Shown here one piece after another: positions 33,175 to 41,909 of a stretch of DNA of 64,000 bases. The stretch comes from Peribacillus simplex (GTDB lineage Bacteria; Bacillota; Bacilli; Bacillales; DSM-1321). The DNA lies in assembly GCF_001542915.1 (NCBI RefSeq), contig NZ_LNNH01000059.1, positions 100,660 through 164,659 on the forward strand. Reading direction: 5' to 3'. The notes below the pieces were generated by a model. It saw only the letters and a list, made by a program, of their open reading frames with translations. It searched no databases and was not told where the DNA came from. Each line of letters opens with the position of its first letter. Position 1 is the first letter of the stretch. The translations under genes and the position numbers were made by a program.

Positions 33175-33264
33175 TGTATGAAAATAACCATTGCTTGGCT
33201 AGTCGAGACTCCGACGCTGGCTCGGTAATAGGTGATTTTACAGAATTTTAGGAGGAATAATATT
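33175..33264 (+). promoter_or_regulatory. Candidate S15 autoregulatory leader of rpsO
   Basis: The leader can fold: ACC-ATTGC (33187-33194) pairs with GGTAAT-A-GGT (33224-33233) with a bulged A, and GTCG/CGAC (33202-33205 with 33212-33215) forms an inner hairpin. Firmicute rpsO leaders are known to bind S15, so this is a reasonable candidate. The match to the known motif was not tested. Confidence 0.45.
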
Positions 33265-33534
33265 ATGGCAATTACACAAGTACGCAAAAACGAACTAATC
33301 GCTGAGTTCAGAACTCACGATACTGACACTGGATCTCCAGAAGTGCAAATCGCAGTTTTAACAGAAGAAATCAACAACTTGAACGGTCACTTACGCACTC
33401 ACAAAAAAGACCACCATTCACGTCGCGGTCTTCTTAAAATGGTAGGTAAACGTCGTAACCTTTTAACTTACCTACGTAACAAAGACGTTACTCGTTACCG
33501 TACACTAATTAACAAATTAGGTCTACGTAGATAA
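33265..33534 (+). CDS. rpsO: 30S ribosomal protein S15
   Basis: Primary 16S-binding protein of the 30S platform. 89 residues, standard length. [19 protein letters not shown] and [20 protein letters not shown] are diagnostic. ATG 33265 follows SD TAGGAGGA; an earlier open frame from 33232 includes that SD and is not the start. Strong codon bias. Confidence 0.99.
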   Translation: MAITQVRKNELIAEFRTHDTDTGSPEVQIAVLTEEINNLNGHLRTHKKDHHSRRGLLKMVGKRRNLLTYLRNKDVTRYRTLINKLGLRR

Positions 33535-33548
33535 TTTTTTTCAGGAAG

Positions 33549-33570
33549 GCGGGAAATTTCCCGCTTTTTT
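33549..33570 (+). terminator. Terminator after rpsO
   Basis: Perfect palindrome GCGGGAAATTTCCCGC (33549-33564) followed by six T residues. Confidence 0.88.
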
Positions 33571-33627
33571 GATGTTAATCAAATGATTTGGACGTGTTCT
33601 ACTTTAAGGCTGAGCCTTCGTCCTTGG

Positions 33628-33652
33628 GACTCGGCGTGAGCCGGGTCTTTTT
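33628..33652 (+). terminator. Second, tandem terminator between rpsO and pnp
   Basis: GACTCGGC (33628-33635) pairs with GCCGGGTC (33640-33647) with one U-G pair, around a GTGA tetraloop, then TTTTT. Just before it is the palindrome AAGGCTGAGCCTT. Confidence 0.75.
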
Positions 33653-33855
33653 CCGTTTATAGATGATCAGGATATACATATTCGAATGAATGAAATTTTT
33701 ATTCATTTTGCTGTTAATGCTTGTTTTTTTCGTGCATAATAGGAATAGTTTGGTTTTTACTTGAGTTCAGTTACTTTCACATATAAATGATTTAATCCAA
33801 TACAGGTTTAGGTAAACTAAGCCTCTAAGTGAAGATTCAGAGAGGGGTTTAATGA
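33653..33855. other. pnp upstream region
   Basis: AT-rich, with a small hairpin AATGAAT/ATTCATT near 33690-33715 and a GTGCATAAT -10-like element near 33735 without a convincing -35. CCTCT (33822-33826) can pair with AGAGG (33841-33845), which is part of the pnp SD, so translation control is possible. No gene seen. Confidence 0.4.
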
Positions 33856-35973
33856 ATGGGACAGGAAAAACATACGTATTCATTTGATTGGGCCGGCCGT
33901 AATGTTACGGTGGAAATAGGGCAATTGGCCAAACAAGCCAACGGAGCAGTAATGGTCCGTTATGGAGAGACTGCTGTATTAAGTACGGCAACGGCTTCGA
34001 AGGAACCGAGAAATGTCGACTTCTTCCCTTTGACAGTCAACTATGAAGAAAGACTTTATGCAGTCGGTAAAATTCCGGGAGGCTTCATCAAGCGTGAAGG
34101 CCGGCCAAGTGAAAGGGCGATCCTTGCTAGCCGTTTAATAGACCGTCCGATCCGTCCGTTATTCGCTGACGGCTTCAGGAATGATGTTCAGATCATCAGC
34201 ATGGTCATGAGTGTGGACCAGGATTGCTCCACGGAAATGGCAGCGATGCTAGGTTCATCCCTAGCGCTTTCAGTTTCCGATATTCCGTTCGAAGGTCCAA
34301 TTGCTGGAGTGGTTGTGGGAAGAATCAATAATGAATTCATTATTAACCCTACTGTCGACCAACTTGCTCAAAGTGACATCAATCTGACGGTTGCCGGTAC
34401 TAAAGATGCCATCAACATGGTTGAGGCAGGAGCGAATGAAGTACCTGAAGAAACGATGCTCGAAGCCATCATGTTTGGCCATGACGAAATCAAGAAGGTC
34501 ATTGCATTCCAGGAGAAAATCGTTGCGGAGATCGGCAAAGAGAAAATGCAGATCGCTTTATATAAAGTGGATGCGGACCTTGAAGCGGAAGTGAAGGGCC
34601 ATTGTGAAGCGGACTTGAACAAAGCAGTGCAAGTTCAGGAAAAACATGCTCGCGAAGATGCGATTAAAGTGGTAAAAGATCGTGTATTGGCCAATTATGA
34701 AGAAGAGACAGATGAAGCTAAGCTAAAACAAATCAAAGAAATCCTGAATAAATTGGTTAAATCCGAAGTCCGCCGTTTGATCACGGAAGAAAAAGTGCGT
34801 CCGGATGGCCGAAATCCTGATGAAATCAGACCACTATCTTCAGAAGTCACCATTTTGCCGCGTACACATGGCTCTGGATTGTTCACACGTGGACAAACCC
34901 AAGCGCTTTCGATTTGTACATTAGGTGCATTGGGTGATGTCCAGATTTTGGACGGCCTTGGAACCGAAGAGTCAAAACGCTTTATGCATCACTACAACTT
35001 CCCGCATTTCAGTGTAGGTGAAACGGGCCCGATCCGTGGAGCAGGCCGCCGGGAAATCGGTCATGGTGCACTTGGTGAAAGAGCCTTGGAACCGGTCATC
35101 CCTAATGACAAAGATTTTCCTTATACGATCAGGCTTGTGTCTGAAGTCCTTGAATCGAACGGTTCAACTTCACAAGCAAGTATTTGTGCAAGCACTTTGG
35201 CAATGATGGATGCTGGGGTACCATTGAAAGCTCCAGTTGCCGGAATAGCAATGGGACTTGTCAAAACTGGCGAGCACTATACGATCCTAACTGACATTCA
35301 AGGCATGGAAGATCATCTGGGTGACATGGACTTTAAAGTCGCTGGAACTTCAAAAGGTGTCACTGCACTGCAAATGGATATCAAAATTGAAGGTCTTTCA
35401 AAGGAAATACTTGAAGAAGCATTGCTTCAAGCGAAACATGGACGGATGCATATTTTGGAATCCATGATGTCAACCATCAATCAACCGCGTGAACAATTAT
35501 CCAAATATGCTCCTAAAATCGTTACAATGTCCATCAACCCGGATAAAATCCGTGATGTCATTGGACCGAGCGGAAAACATATCAATAAGATCATTGAAGA
35601 AACTGGCGTGAAAATCGACATCGAACAAGATGGAACGGTGTTCATCTCATCAACAGATGAGCCAATGATTCAAAAAGCGAAGAAAATCATTGAGGATATC
35701 GTCCGTGAAGTCGTGGTGGGTGAACTTTATTTAGGTAAAGTGAAACGCATTGAAAAATTCGGTGCATTCGTTGAAATCTTCAATGGTAAAGACGGTTTGG
35801 TACATATTTCTGAACTGGCTGAAGAAAGAGTCGGAAAAGTGGAAGATGTCGTTTCACTTGGAGATGAGCTATTGGTGAAAGTAACCGAGATTGACAAGCA
35901 AGGCAGGGTGAACCTTTCCCGTAAAGCCGTCCTGAAAGAGCAAAAAGAGGCAGCCAACCCTTCTCAATCGTAA
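33856..35973 (+). CDS. pnp: Polynucleotide phosphorylase
   Basis: 3'-5' phosphorolytic exoribonuclease, the main mRNA-degrading PNPase. 705 residues, same as B. subtilis PnpA. Two RNase PH domains separated by a helical domain ([20 protein letters not shown], then [16 protein letters not shown]), a KH domain ([16 protein letters not shown], about 560-620) and an S1 domain (about 625-690). SD GAGAGGGG before ATG 33856. Confidence 0.99.
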   Translation: MGQEKHTYSFDWAGRNVTVEIGQLAKQANGAVMVRYGETAVLSTATASKEPRNVDFFPLTVNYEERLYAVGKIPGGFIKREGRPSERAILASRLIDRPIRPLFADGFRNDVQIISMVMSVDQDCSTEMAAMLGSSLALSVSDIPFEGPIAGVVVGRINNEFIINPTVDQLAQSDINLTVAGTKDAINMVEAGANEVPEETMLEAIMFGHDEIKKVIAFQEKIVAEIGKEKMQIALYKVDADLEAEVKGHCEADLNKAVQVQEKHAREDAIKVVKDRVLANYEEETDEAKLKQIKEILNKLVKSEVRRLITEEKVRPDGRNPDEIRPLSSEVTILPRTHGSGLFTRGQTQALSICTLGALGDVQILDGLGTEESKRFMHHYNFPHFSVGETGPIRGAGRREIGHGALGERALEPVIPNDKDFPYTIRLVSEVLESNGSTSQASICASTLAMMDAGVPLKAPVAGIAMGLVKTGEHYTILTDIQGMEDHLGDMDFKVAGTSKGVTALQMDIKIEGLSKEILEEALLQAKHGRMHILESMMSTINQPREQLSKYAPKIVTMSINPDKIRDVIGPSGKHINKIIEETGVKIDIEQDGTVFISSTDEPMIQKAKKIIEDIVREVVVGELYLGKVKRIEKFGAFVEIFNGKDGLVHISELAEERVGKVEDVVSLGDELLVKVTEIDKQGRVNLSRKAVLKEQKEAANPSQS

Positions 35974-35991
35974 TAGAAATAAATGTTCCCG

Positions 35992-36024
35992 GCATGCGAT
36001 TCCTTGTGAATCTGCATGCTTTTT
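35992..36024 (+). terminator. Terminator after pnp
   Basis: GCATGCGATTC (35992-36002) pairs with GAATC-T-GCATGC (36008-36019) with one bulged T, followed by TTTTT. Confidence 0.88.
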
Positions 36025-36096
36025 CTATTGAATGAGCAAATGGCGGTTCAAGGGAAATGGCATTAAAAAGATGACATGTTCTACCTTGTCCGTTTT

Positions 36097-36118
36097 CTTC
36101 ATACATTTTGGTATGAAG
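36097..36118 (+). repeat. Inverted repeat at the ylxY ribosome-binding site
   Basis: CTTCATAC (36097-36104) and GTATGAAG (36111-36118), eight perfect pairs with a 6-base loop. The right arm overlaps the start of the GAAGGGGG SD of ylxY. It could be a protein operator or an RNA hairpin. Confidence 0.55.
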
Positions 36119-36130
36119 GGGGCGGAAAAA

Positions 36131-37090
36131 ATGAATAATAAATGGAAGCAGATAGTTGCGATAAGTGCCATTGCAGGTATATCATGGTTATTAGTGCAAA
36201 ATCCATATACACAGCTTTATCTGGCCCAATTGACGGATGATTCAGTTGCTACGATGAAGCAAGAAGATGATATTCTTTTACAAATCAAAGATTCAGCAAA
36301 AAAATATGAGGTTGCGCCACAGGATGCCCGAATAGATTCGGTCTGGAAAACCGTTCCTGCCTATAATGGCCTTAAGGTCAACATTGATGATTCATATAAA
36401 GCCATGAAGAAGGCGGGCGAGTTCGATGAGGATAAACTGGTACTCGAGCAGGTCCCTGCGACAGTACATTTAAAGGATCTCGACCCCGCTCCGATTTACC
36501 GTGCCCATCCTGAAAAGCCGGTGGTTTCATTTTTAATCAATGTGGCTTGGGGGAATGAATACTTACAGGATATGCTGGGTGTATTAAAAAAGAATAACGT
36601 CAAGGCCACCTTCTTCCTGGAGGGTAATTGGACCAAGAAAAATCCGGAATTGGCCAAAATGATCAGGGATGGGGGCCATGAAATTGGCAATCACTCCTAT
36701 TCACATCCCAATATGCAGAATATATCGGCACAGGCTACACGTGAAGAACTTCGAAAGACGAACGAAGTCATTGAAGCGGTGACAGGCTCAAAAATGAAAT
36801 GGTTCGCCCCGCCAAGCGGCAGCTACCGGGACGAGACGGTTCAAATCGCTGATTCTTTGGGCATGGAGACCGTCATGTGGAGTGTCGATACGATTGACTG
36901 GCAAAAGCCAAGTCCCGAAGTCCTTCAACAACGAGTGCTTTCCAAGGTTCACCCGGGGGCGTTCATCTTGATGCATCCTACGGAATCTACCGCAAAATCG
37001 TTGGAAGCCCTGATTATAGAAATAAAAAAGAAAGACCTGGATGTCGTTACCGTTTCAGAAGCAGTAGATGAGAAACGATTGACCCCATAA
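36131..37090 (+). CDS. ylxY: YlxY, polysaccharide deacetylase-like protein
   Basis: NodB-fold (carbohydrate esterase 4) protein, 319 residues, with an N-terminal signal/anchor helix (about 7-24), so likely outside the membrane. The second metal motif is present (HSYSH), and APPSGSYR and LMHPT blocks are recognisable. The first motif, normally TFDDG, reads SFLINVAWGNE, so the metal/base Asp pair is missing; the enzyme may be inactive or altered. ATG 36131 is 8 bases after GAAGGGGG. Stands between pnp and mlpA as in B. subtilis. Confidence 0.92.
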   Translation: MNNKWKQIVAISAIAGISWLLVQNPYTQLYLAQLTDDSVATMKQEDDILLQIKDSAKKYEVAPQDARIDSVWKTVPAYNGLKVNIDDSYKAMKKAGEFDEDKLVLEQVPATVHLKDLDPAPIYRAHPEKPVVSFLINVAWGNEYLQDMLGVLKKNNVKATFFLEGNWTKKNPELAKMIRDGGHEIGNHSYSHPNMQNISAQATREELRKTNEVIEAVTGSKMKWFAPPSGSYRDETVQIADSLGMETVMWSVDTIDWQKPSPEVLQQRVLSKVHPGAFILMHPTESTAKSLEALIIEIKKKDLDVVTVSEAVDEKRLTP

Positions 37091-37136
37091 TATTTGGGTT
37101 ACATTAGCAGCATAGAATGCTTGGGAGGAATGTTAG

Positions 37137-38363
37137 TTGATTAAGAAATACACGTGTCAAAATGGAGTAAGAATCGTATTGGAAAATATTCCAACAGTAC
37201 GCTCGGCAGCCATCGGAGTATGGATTAAAACCGGTTCCCGAAATGAAACCCCTGAATTGAATGGAGTTTCGCATTTTCTGGAGCACATGTTTTTCAAAGG
37301 GACAACAACAAGGAATGCACGTGAAATTGCCGAGTCGTTCGATAGCGTCGGCGGCCAAGTGAATGCATTCACCTCAAAGGAATATACATGCTATTATGCA
37401 AAAGTAATGGATAACCATGCTAGCTATGCACTTGAAATCCTTGCAGATATGTTCTTTAATTCAACCTTCGATGAAGAAGAGCTTAAAAAAGAAAAAAATG
37501 TCGTCTATGAAGAGATTAAAATGTATGAAGACACACCGGATGATATTGTTCACGACCTCTTAAGCCAGGCGGTATATGAAAAGCATCCGCTGGGCTATCC
37601 AATCCTGGGTACGGAGGAAACGCTTGAAACATTCAATAGTGAAACATTGAAGAAATACGTCCATGATATGTATACACCAGATAAAGTGGTAATCTCCATA
37701 GCTGGGAATGTCGATGAAAAGTTGATTCAAGAAGTCGAAAGCTACTTTGGCTCGTATCAAGGAGGGGAGCACCGTCCTGAATTGATCAAGCCAGCTTTTC
37801 ATGAAAATAGGATCACTCGTAAAAAAGAAACGGAGCAAGCCCACTTATGCCTTGGGTACAAAGGATTGGAAATCGGCAATGATAAAACATACAGCTTGAT
37901 TACCTTGAACAATATTCTTGGGGGAAGCATGAGCAGCCGTTTATTCCAGGACGTCAGGGAGCAACGCGGCCTTGCCTATTCCGTATATTCTTATCACTCC
38001 AGCTACCAAGATAGCGGTTTGGTGACAGTCTATGGCGGGACAGGCACAAGCCAATTGGATAGCCTGTATGAAACGATTCAGGAAACATTGGATACTTTAA
38101 AAAGGGACGGCATCACTGAAAAGGAATTGCGCAATAGTAAAGAGCAGCTTAAAGGCAGCTTGATGCTTAGTCTTGAAAGCACGAATAGCCGCATGAGCCG
38201 AAATGGCAAGAATGAGCTCATGTTGGGTGAGCACCGTTCCCTCGATGATATCATCATCAAGATTGACGAGGTGACGGAAGGTACCGTAAATGAACTGGCA
38301 AACCAAATCTTTACGGAACACTCCCTGTCATTGGTGAGCCCCCTGGAAAACTGGGACAAATAA
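37137..38363 (+). CDS. mlpA: M16 zinc peptidase MlpA (YmxG)
   Basis: Insulinase/mitochondrial processing peptidase family. 408 residues. Zinc site HFLEH at 46-50 with the downstream Glu in EEIKMYEDTPDD. B. subtilis MlpA is reported to influence extracellular protease (aprE) expression; function otherwise unclear. Start TTG 37137 with SD GGGAGGAA and family start MIKKYTCQNGVRIVLEN. A terminator follows. Confidence 0.96.
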   Translation: MIKKYTCQNGVRIVLENIPTVRSAAIGVWIKTGSRNETPELNGVSHFLEHMFFKGTTTRNAREIAESFDSVGGQVNAFTSKEYTCYYAKVMDNHASYALEILADMFFNSTFDEEELKKEKNVVYEEIKMYEDTPDDIVHDLLSQAVYEKHPLGYPILGTEETLETFNSETLKKYVHDMYTPDKVVISIAGNVDEKLIQEVESYFGSYQGGEHRPELIKPAFHENRITRKKETEQAHLCLGYKGLEIGNDKTYSLITLNNILGGSMSSRLFQDVREQRGLAYSVYSYHSSYQDSGLVTVYGGTGTSQLDSLYETIQETLDTLKRDGITEKELRNSKEQLKGSLMLSLESTNSRMSRNGKNELMLGEHRSLDDIIIKIDEVTEGTVNELANQIFTEHSLSLVSPLENWDK

Positions 38364-38374
38364 TAATCAAAACG

Positions 38375-38413
38375 TCTGATCTTCCTCTGCAAATGGAAGG
38401 TCGGATTTTTTTT
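38375..38413 (+). terminator. Terminator after mlpA
   Basis: TCTGATCTTCC (38375-38385) pairs with GGAAGGTCGGA (38395-38405) with two G-U pairs, followed by eight T residues. Confidence 0.9.
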
Positions 38414-38531
38414 GCAAAAAATCATGAAAATGGAAGGGGCATGAGATGTGGACAATATTTGCGGAAAAGCCTTCTAAGTTTTTCTTTTTCGGATATAGAT
38501 GGATTATAAGGTGAAAAAGGAGGAGCTATAA

Positions 38532-38798
38532 GTGAGATTGAGTGAAATGAGCGGTAAGGAGATAGTTGATGTAAACAGGGCGGAACGATTGGGGGTTCTC
38601 GGACAGACGGATCTGGAAATAGACGAAACTGGACAAATTACCACATTGATCATCCCTTCGGTCAAATGGTTCGGCCTTATGAAGAATGGAAGTGAAATCC
38701 GGGTACCTTGGAACCATATAAAAAAAATCGGGACGGATATGGTGATCATTGATTTCCAGGAAGGGCTTTCGAAAGATGGGGAGCATATGGACGGATAG
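38532..38798 (+). CDS. ymxH: YmxH/YlmC PRC-barrel family protein
   Basis: Small PRC-barrel-like protein of the YlmC/YmxH sporulation-associated family, 88 residues. Begins MRLSEMSGKEIVDVNRAERL. Start GTG 38532 with strong SD AAGGAGG. Found next to mlpA and the dpa operon in Bacillus; molecular role unknown. Confidence 0.88.
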   Translation: MRLSEMSGKEIVDVNRAERLGVLGQTDLEIDETGQITTLIIPSVKWFGLMKNGSEIRVPWNHIKKIGTDMVIIDFQEGLSKDGEHMDG

Positions 38799-38848
38799 AG
38801 CATGATTACAGATCGGTGTCCTCTTTGGCATGCTTCCCATGAATAGTC

Positions 38849-38886
38849 AAAAAACGCCTCAGCTGCGGATAGCTAAGGCGTTTTTT
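38849..38886 (+). terminator. Terminator after ymxH
   Basis: AAAAAACGCCTCAGCT (38849-38864) pairs with AGCTAAGGCGTTTTTT (38871-38886), with one mismatch. A-rich on the left and T-rich on the right, so it could work in both directions. Confidence 0.9.
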
Positions 38887-38897
38887 CTTTTCTTATC

Positions 38898-38925
38898 ACC
38901 GTTTTTTAACTGAAAACATAAGATG
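38898..38925 (+). promoter_or_regulatory. Candidate sigma-K promoter of the dpaAB operon
   Basis: ACC (38898-38900), 16-base spacer, CATAAGATG (38917-38925), close to the sigma-K pattern AC-N16/17-CATAnnnTA. The spoVF (dpa) operon of B. subtilis is a known sigma-K target. Confidence 0.6.
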
Positions 38926-39032
38926 GCAGGGTAACTAGAGATTGTCGGAAAAACTTAAATTGCTTCTTGAAGGGCATGTACCTTGAAGCGAGGATGTTTA
39001 GGATCTTTTATATGAAGAAGGTGACGGTTTTA

Positions 39033-39935
39033 ATGCTCACAGGTATGCAAATCGCTGTAATTGGTGGAGATGCGCGTCAGCTCGAAGTTGTCCGTAAACT
39101 GACGGAGCTTGATGCGAAGCTATTATTAGTTGGTTTTGAACAGCTCGACCATGCTTTTACCGGAGCGGTTAAGGAAAAAATGGAAGATATAAATTTCAAG
39201 GAAATTGATTCAGTAATCCTGCCTGTCCGGGGGACGGATCCTGATGGAAAAGTGGAAACGATTTTTTCCAGCGAAGAGGTTGTCTTGACGGAAGAAATGA
39301 TAAAAGATACCCCGGCACACTGCATTTTTTATGCAGGGATCAGTAATAACTACCTCAATGAAATTTTTCAGAATGCGGACCGCAAACTTGTTCTCTTGTT
39401 CGAGCGCGATGATGTGGCCATTTATAATTCAATTCCTACCGTGGAGGGTGCAATCATGATGGCCATCCAGCATACCGACTTTACAATCCATGGTTCGAAT
39501 GTAGCTGTTCTTGGTTTAGGAAGGGTCGGCATGAGTGTAGCCAGATCATTCCATGCTCTTGGAGCAAAAGTTAAGGTAGGGGCCAGAAAAAGTGAAGATA
39601 TCGCGAGGATAAGCGAAATGGCACTAACCCCTTTTCAGTTAAAAAATCTAGCTGCTGAAATGAAAAATGTTGATATTTGTATCAATACGATCCCTTTTCA
39701 GATCATTACGGCAAACGTGCTGGCAAATATGCCCGTTCACACATTAATCATCGACCTTGCTTCAAAACCAGGGGGGACGGATTTTCGTTATGCTGAAAAA
39801 AGGGGAATAAAGGCGCTGTTGGCACCGAGCTTACCGGGTATAGTAGCCCCGAAAACAGCTGGTCAGATATTGGCGAACGCGCTGGGAGTATTGATTCAGG
39901 ATGAGTTCAGGGAAAGGAAGGGGAATAAGATATGA
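39033..39935 (+). CDS. dpaA: Dipicolinate synthase subunit A
   Basis: Subunit A of dipicolinate synthase (SpoVFA), which makes spore dipicolinic acid from dihydrodipicolinate in the mother cell. 300 residues. N-terminal NAD-like segment IAVIGGDARQLEVVRKL and central Rossmann loop VAVLGLGRVGMSVAR. ATG 39033 lies 8 bases after AAGGTGA and gives the family start MLTGMQIAVIGG; upstream in-frame ATGs are in the leader. Stop overlaps dpaB by 4 bases. Confidence 0.97.
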   Translation: MLTGMQIAVIGGDARQLEVVRKLTELDAKLLLVGFEQLDHAFTGAVKEKMEDINFKEIDSVILPVRGTDPDGKVETIFSSEEVVLTEEMIKDTPAHCIFYAGISNNYLNEIFQNADRKLVLLFERDDVAIYNSIPTVEGAIMMAIQHTDFTIHGSNVAVLGLGRVGMSVARSFHALGAKVKVGARKSEDIARISEMALTPFQLKNLAAEMKNVDICINTIPFQIITANVLANMPVHTLIIDLASKPGGTDFRYAEKRGIKALLAPSLPGIVAPKTAGQILANALGVLIQDEFRERKGNKI

Positions 39936-40534
39936 GTCTCCAAGGGAAAAGGATTGGTTTTGGATTGACAGGATCACATTGCACATATGATGAAGTATTT
40001 CCTGAAATTGAAAAGCTTGTGAATGAAGGGGCGGAGGTCATCCCAATCGTAACATCGACCGTGCAGAATACGGAAACGCGTTTTGGGAAGGGCGATGATT
40101 GGGTTGAAAGAATTGAAAAATTGACGGGGAATCGAGTCGTTGATACAATCGTCAAAGCGGAGCCATTAGGGCCGAAATTGCCACTTGATTGTATGGTGAT
40201 CGCCCCTTTGACAGGTAACTCAATGAGCAAAATGGCAAATGCCCTTACCGATTCGCCCGTACTTATGGCTGCAAAAGCGACGATGAGAAACCACCGTCCG
40301 GTTGTGGTGGCAATATCCACGAACGATGCACTCGGGTTAAATGGTGTCAATCTCATGAGGTTGATGGCAGCAAAGGATATTTATTTCGTTCCGTATGGCC
40401 AGGATAATCCTATAGGTAAGCCGAGCTCGATGGTTGCGAGGATGAGCATGATAAGGGACACAATCATATCGGCACTCGAAAGGGAGCAAATTCAGCCAGT
40501 CATCGTCGAAAAGTTCAAGGATAGTTTAGACTGA
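39932..40534 (+). CDS. dpaB: Dipicolinate synthase subunit B
   Basis: Flavoprotein-like subunit B (SpoVFB), 200 residues. GFGLTGSHCTYDEVFPEIEK at the start and TLTGNSMSKMANALTDSPV-type motifs mark the flavoprotein fold. Coupled to dpaA through ATGA. Works with asd, dapG and dapA downstream, which feed the pathway. Confidence 0.96.
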   Translation: MSLQGKRIGFGLTGSHCTYDEVFPEIEKLVNEGAEVIPIVTSTVQNTETRFGKGDDWVERIEKLTGNRVVDTIVKAEPLGPKLPLDCMVIAPLTGNSMSKMANALTDSPVLMAAKATMRNHRPVVVAISTNDALGLNGVNLMRLMAAKDIYFVPYGQDNPIGKPSSMVARMSMIRDTIISALEREQIQPVIVEKFKDSLD

Positions 40535-40666
40535 TTTTAGTGTTCGGATACGCTCCCATGTGATAATGACTGATTTATATGCAGGGCTTTTCCGTGTGGA
40601 AAGTCATAAAAAAACACTACACTACCAGAATATTTTGTTAAAGTCCGACCCTTTGGAATGTTAATG

Positions 40667-40675
40667 TGTTAAAAT
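40667..40675 (+). promoter_or_regulatory. Extended -10 promoter candidate for asd
   Basis: TG-T-TAAAAT (40667-40675) about 75 bases before asd; the -35 is weak. The rest of the 217-base spacer has only a poor hairpin (TTTTCC/GGAAA near 40590-40605). Confidence 0.4.
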
Positions 40676-40751
40676 TAATGATATTCTGAGCAAGTAGAAA
40701 TATATCCAATAAATAAAATAATTTTTAGAGATAGAAAAGGAGTATGGACAA

Positions 40752-41807
40752 ATGACTGAGACACAGGGATTGCATATTGCAGTTGTGGGAGCAACTGGAG
40801 CAGTGGGACAACAAATGATTTCAACACTCGAACAACGGAATTTACCGATCAAGAAAATCATCTTTTTATCATCGGCTCGTTCCGCGGGAACCAAACTTAC
40901 GTTTAAGGGCGAAGAAATCGAAGTGCAGGAAGCAAGACCTGAAAGCTTTGAAGGCATCGATATCGCTTTATTCAGTGCTGGAGGAAGCGTGTCTAAGGAA
41001 TTGGCTCCAGAAGCAGTGAAGCGCGGAGCGATAGTAGTGGATAATACGAGCGCATTCCGTATGGATGAAAATGTGCCGCTTGTCGTCCCTGAAGTAAACG
41101 AAGCTGACTTAAGACAGCATAATGGAATCATTGCCAACCCAAATTGTTCAACCATTCAAATGGTCGTGGCATTAGAACCTATCCGCGAGACCTATGGATT
41201 ATCAAAAATCGTGGTTTCCACCTATCAGGCCGTTTCAGGTGCTGGGGCTGCTGCAATAAATGAATTAAAAGAACAAGCACGCGACTTGCTTGATGATAAA
41301 GAAATAGAACCAAGGATTTTACCGGTCAAGGGCGACGAAAAGCATTATCAAATCGCATTCAACGTCATTCCTCAAATCGATAAATTCCAAGATAATGGGT
41401 ATACGTTCGAAGAGATGAAAATGATTAATGAAACTAAGAAAATCATGCATATGAATGATCTTCCGGTAGCTGCAACATGTGTAAGGCTTCCTGTTGTTAC
41501 GGGTCATTCGGAATCTGTTTATATTGAAGTGGAAAAAGAAGGAGTGACAGCTTCTCAAATCAAGGATTTGATGAAAACGGCTCCTGGAGTAGTGCTGGAG
41601 GATGAACCGGAACAACAAATCTATCCAACGCCTGCTTCTTCCGTTGGCAAAAATGACGTATTCGTCGGTCGGATTCGCAAGGACTTGGATGAGGATAAAG
41701 GCTTCCATTTATGGGTGGTTTCCGATAATCTATTAAAGGGAGCAGCCTGGAACTCCGTCCAGATTGCAGAAAGCCTTTTAAAATTAGGTTTAGTGACCGT
41801 CAAGTAA
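40752..41807 (+). CDS. asd: Aspartate-semialdehyde dehydrogenase
   Basis: Reduces aspartyl phosphate to aspartate semialdehyde, the branch point to lysine/DAP, threonine and methionine. 351 residues. [12 protein letters not shown] nucleotide loop, catalytic Cys in NPNCSTIQM, His in [19 protein letters not shown] before ATG 40752. Confidence 0.98.
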   Translation: MTETQGLHIAVVGATGAVGQQMISTLEQRNLPIKKIIFLSSARSAGTKLTFKGEEIEVQEARPESFEGIDIALFSAGGSVSKELAPEAVKRGAIVVDNTSAFRMDENVPLVVPEVNEADLRQHNGIIANPNCSTIQMVVALEPIRETYGLSKIVVSTYQAVSGAGAAAINELKEQARDLLDDKEIEPRILPVKGDEKHYQIAFNVIPQIDKFQDNGYTFEEMKMINETKKIMHMNDLPVAATCVRLPVVTGHSESVYIEVEKEGVTASQIKDLMKTAPGVVLEDEPEQQIYPTPASSVGKNDVFVGRIRKDLDEDKGFHLWVVSDNLLKGAAWNSVQIAESLLKLGLVTVK

Positions 41808-41864
41808 TAATTCATTCTTAAACATTCGAAAAAAGTGATATCCAACAGAATAGAGAGTTTTTGT

Positions 41865-41887
41865 CAGCTTCCCGGAGCGGGAAGCTG
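41865..41887 (+). repeat. Strong hairpin before dapG
   Basis: CAGCTTCCCG (41865-41874) and CGGGAAGCTG (41878-41887), ten perfect pairs around a 3-base loop. The following sequence is only moderately T-rich, and dapG starts 22 bases on. It may be a weak terminator or a control hairpin between asd and dapG. Confidence 0.6.
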
Positions 41888-41909
41888 GCTTATATTTGAG
41901 GTGCATATT

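Noticed and set aside
41808..41909. Lysine riboswitch before dapG
   Set aside because: The spacer is only about 100 bases and lacks the five-helix core of the lysine riboswitch.
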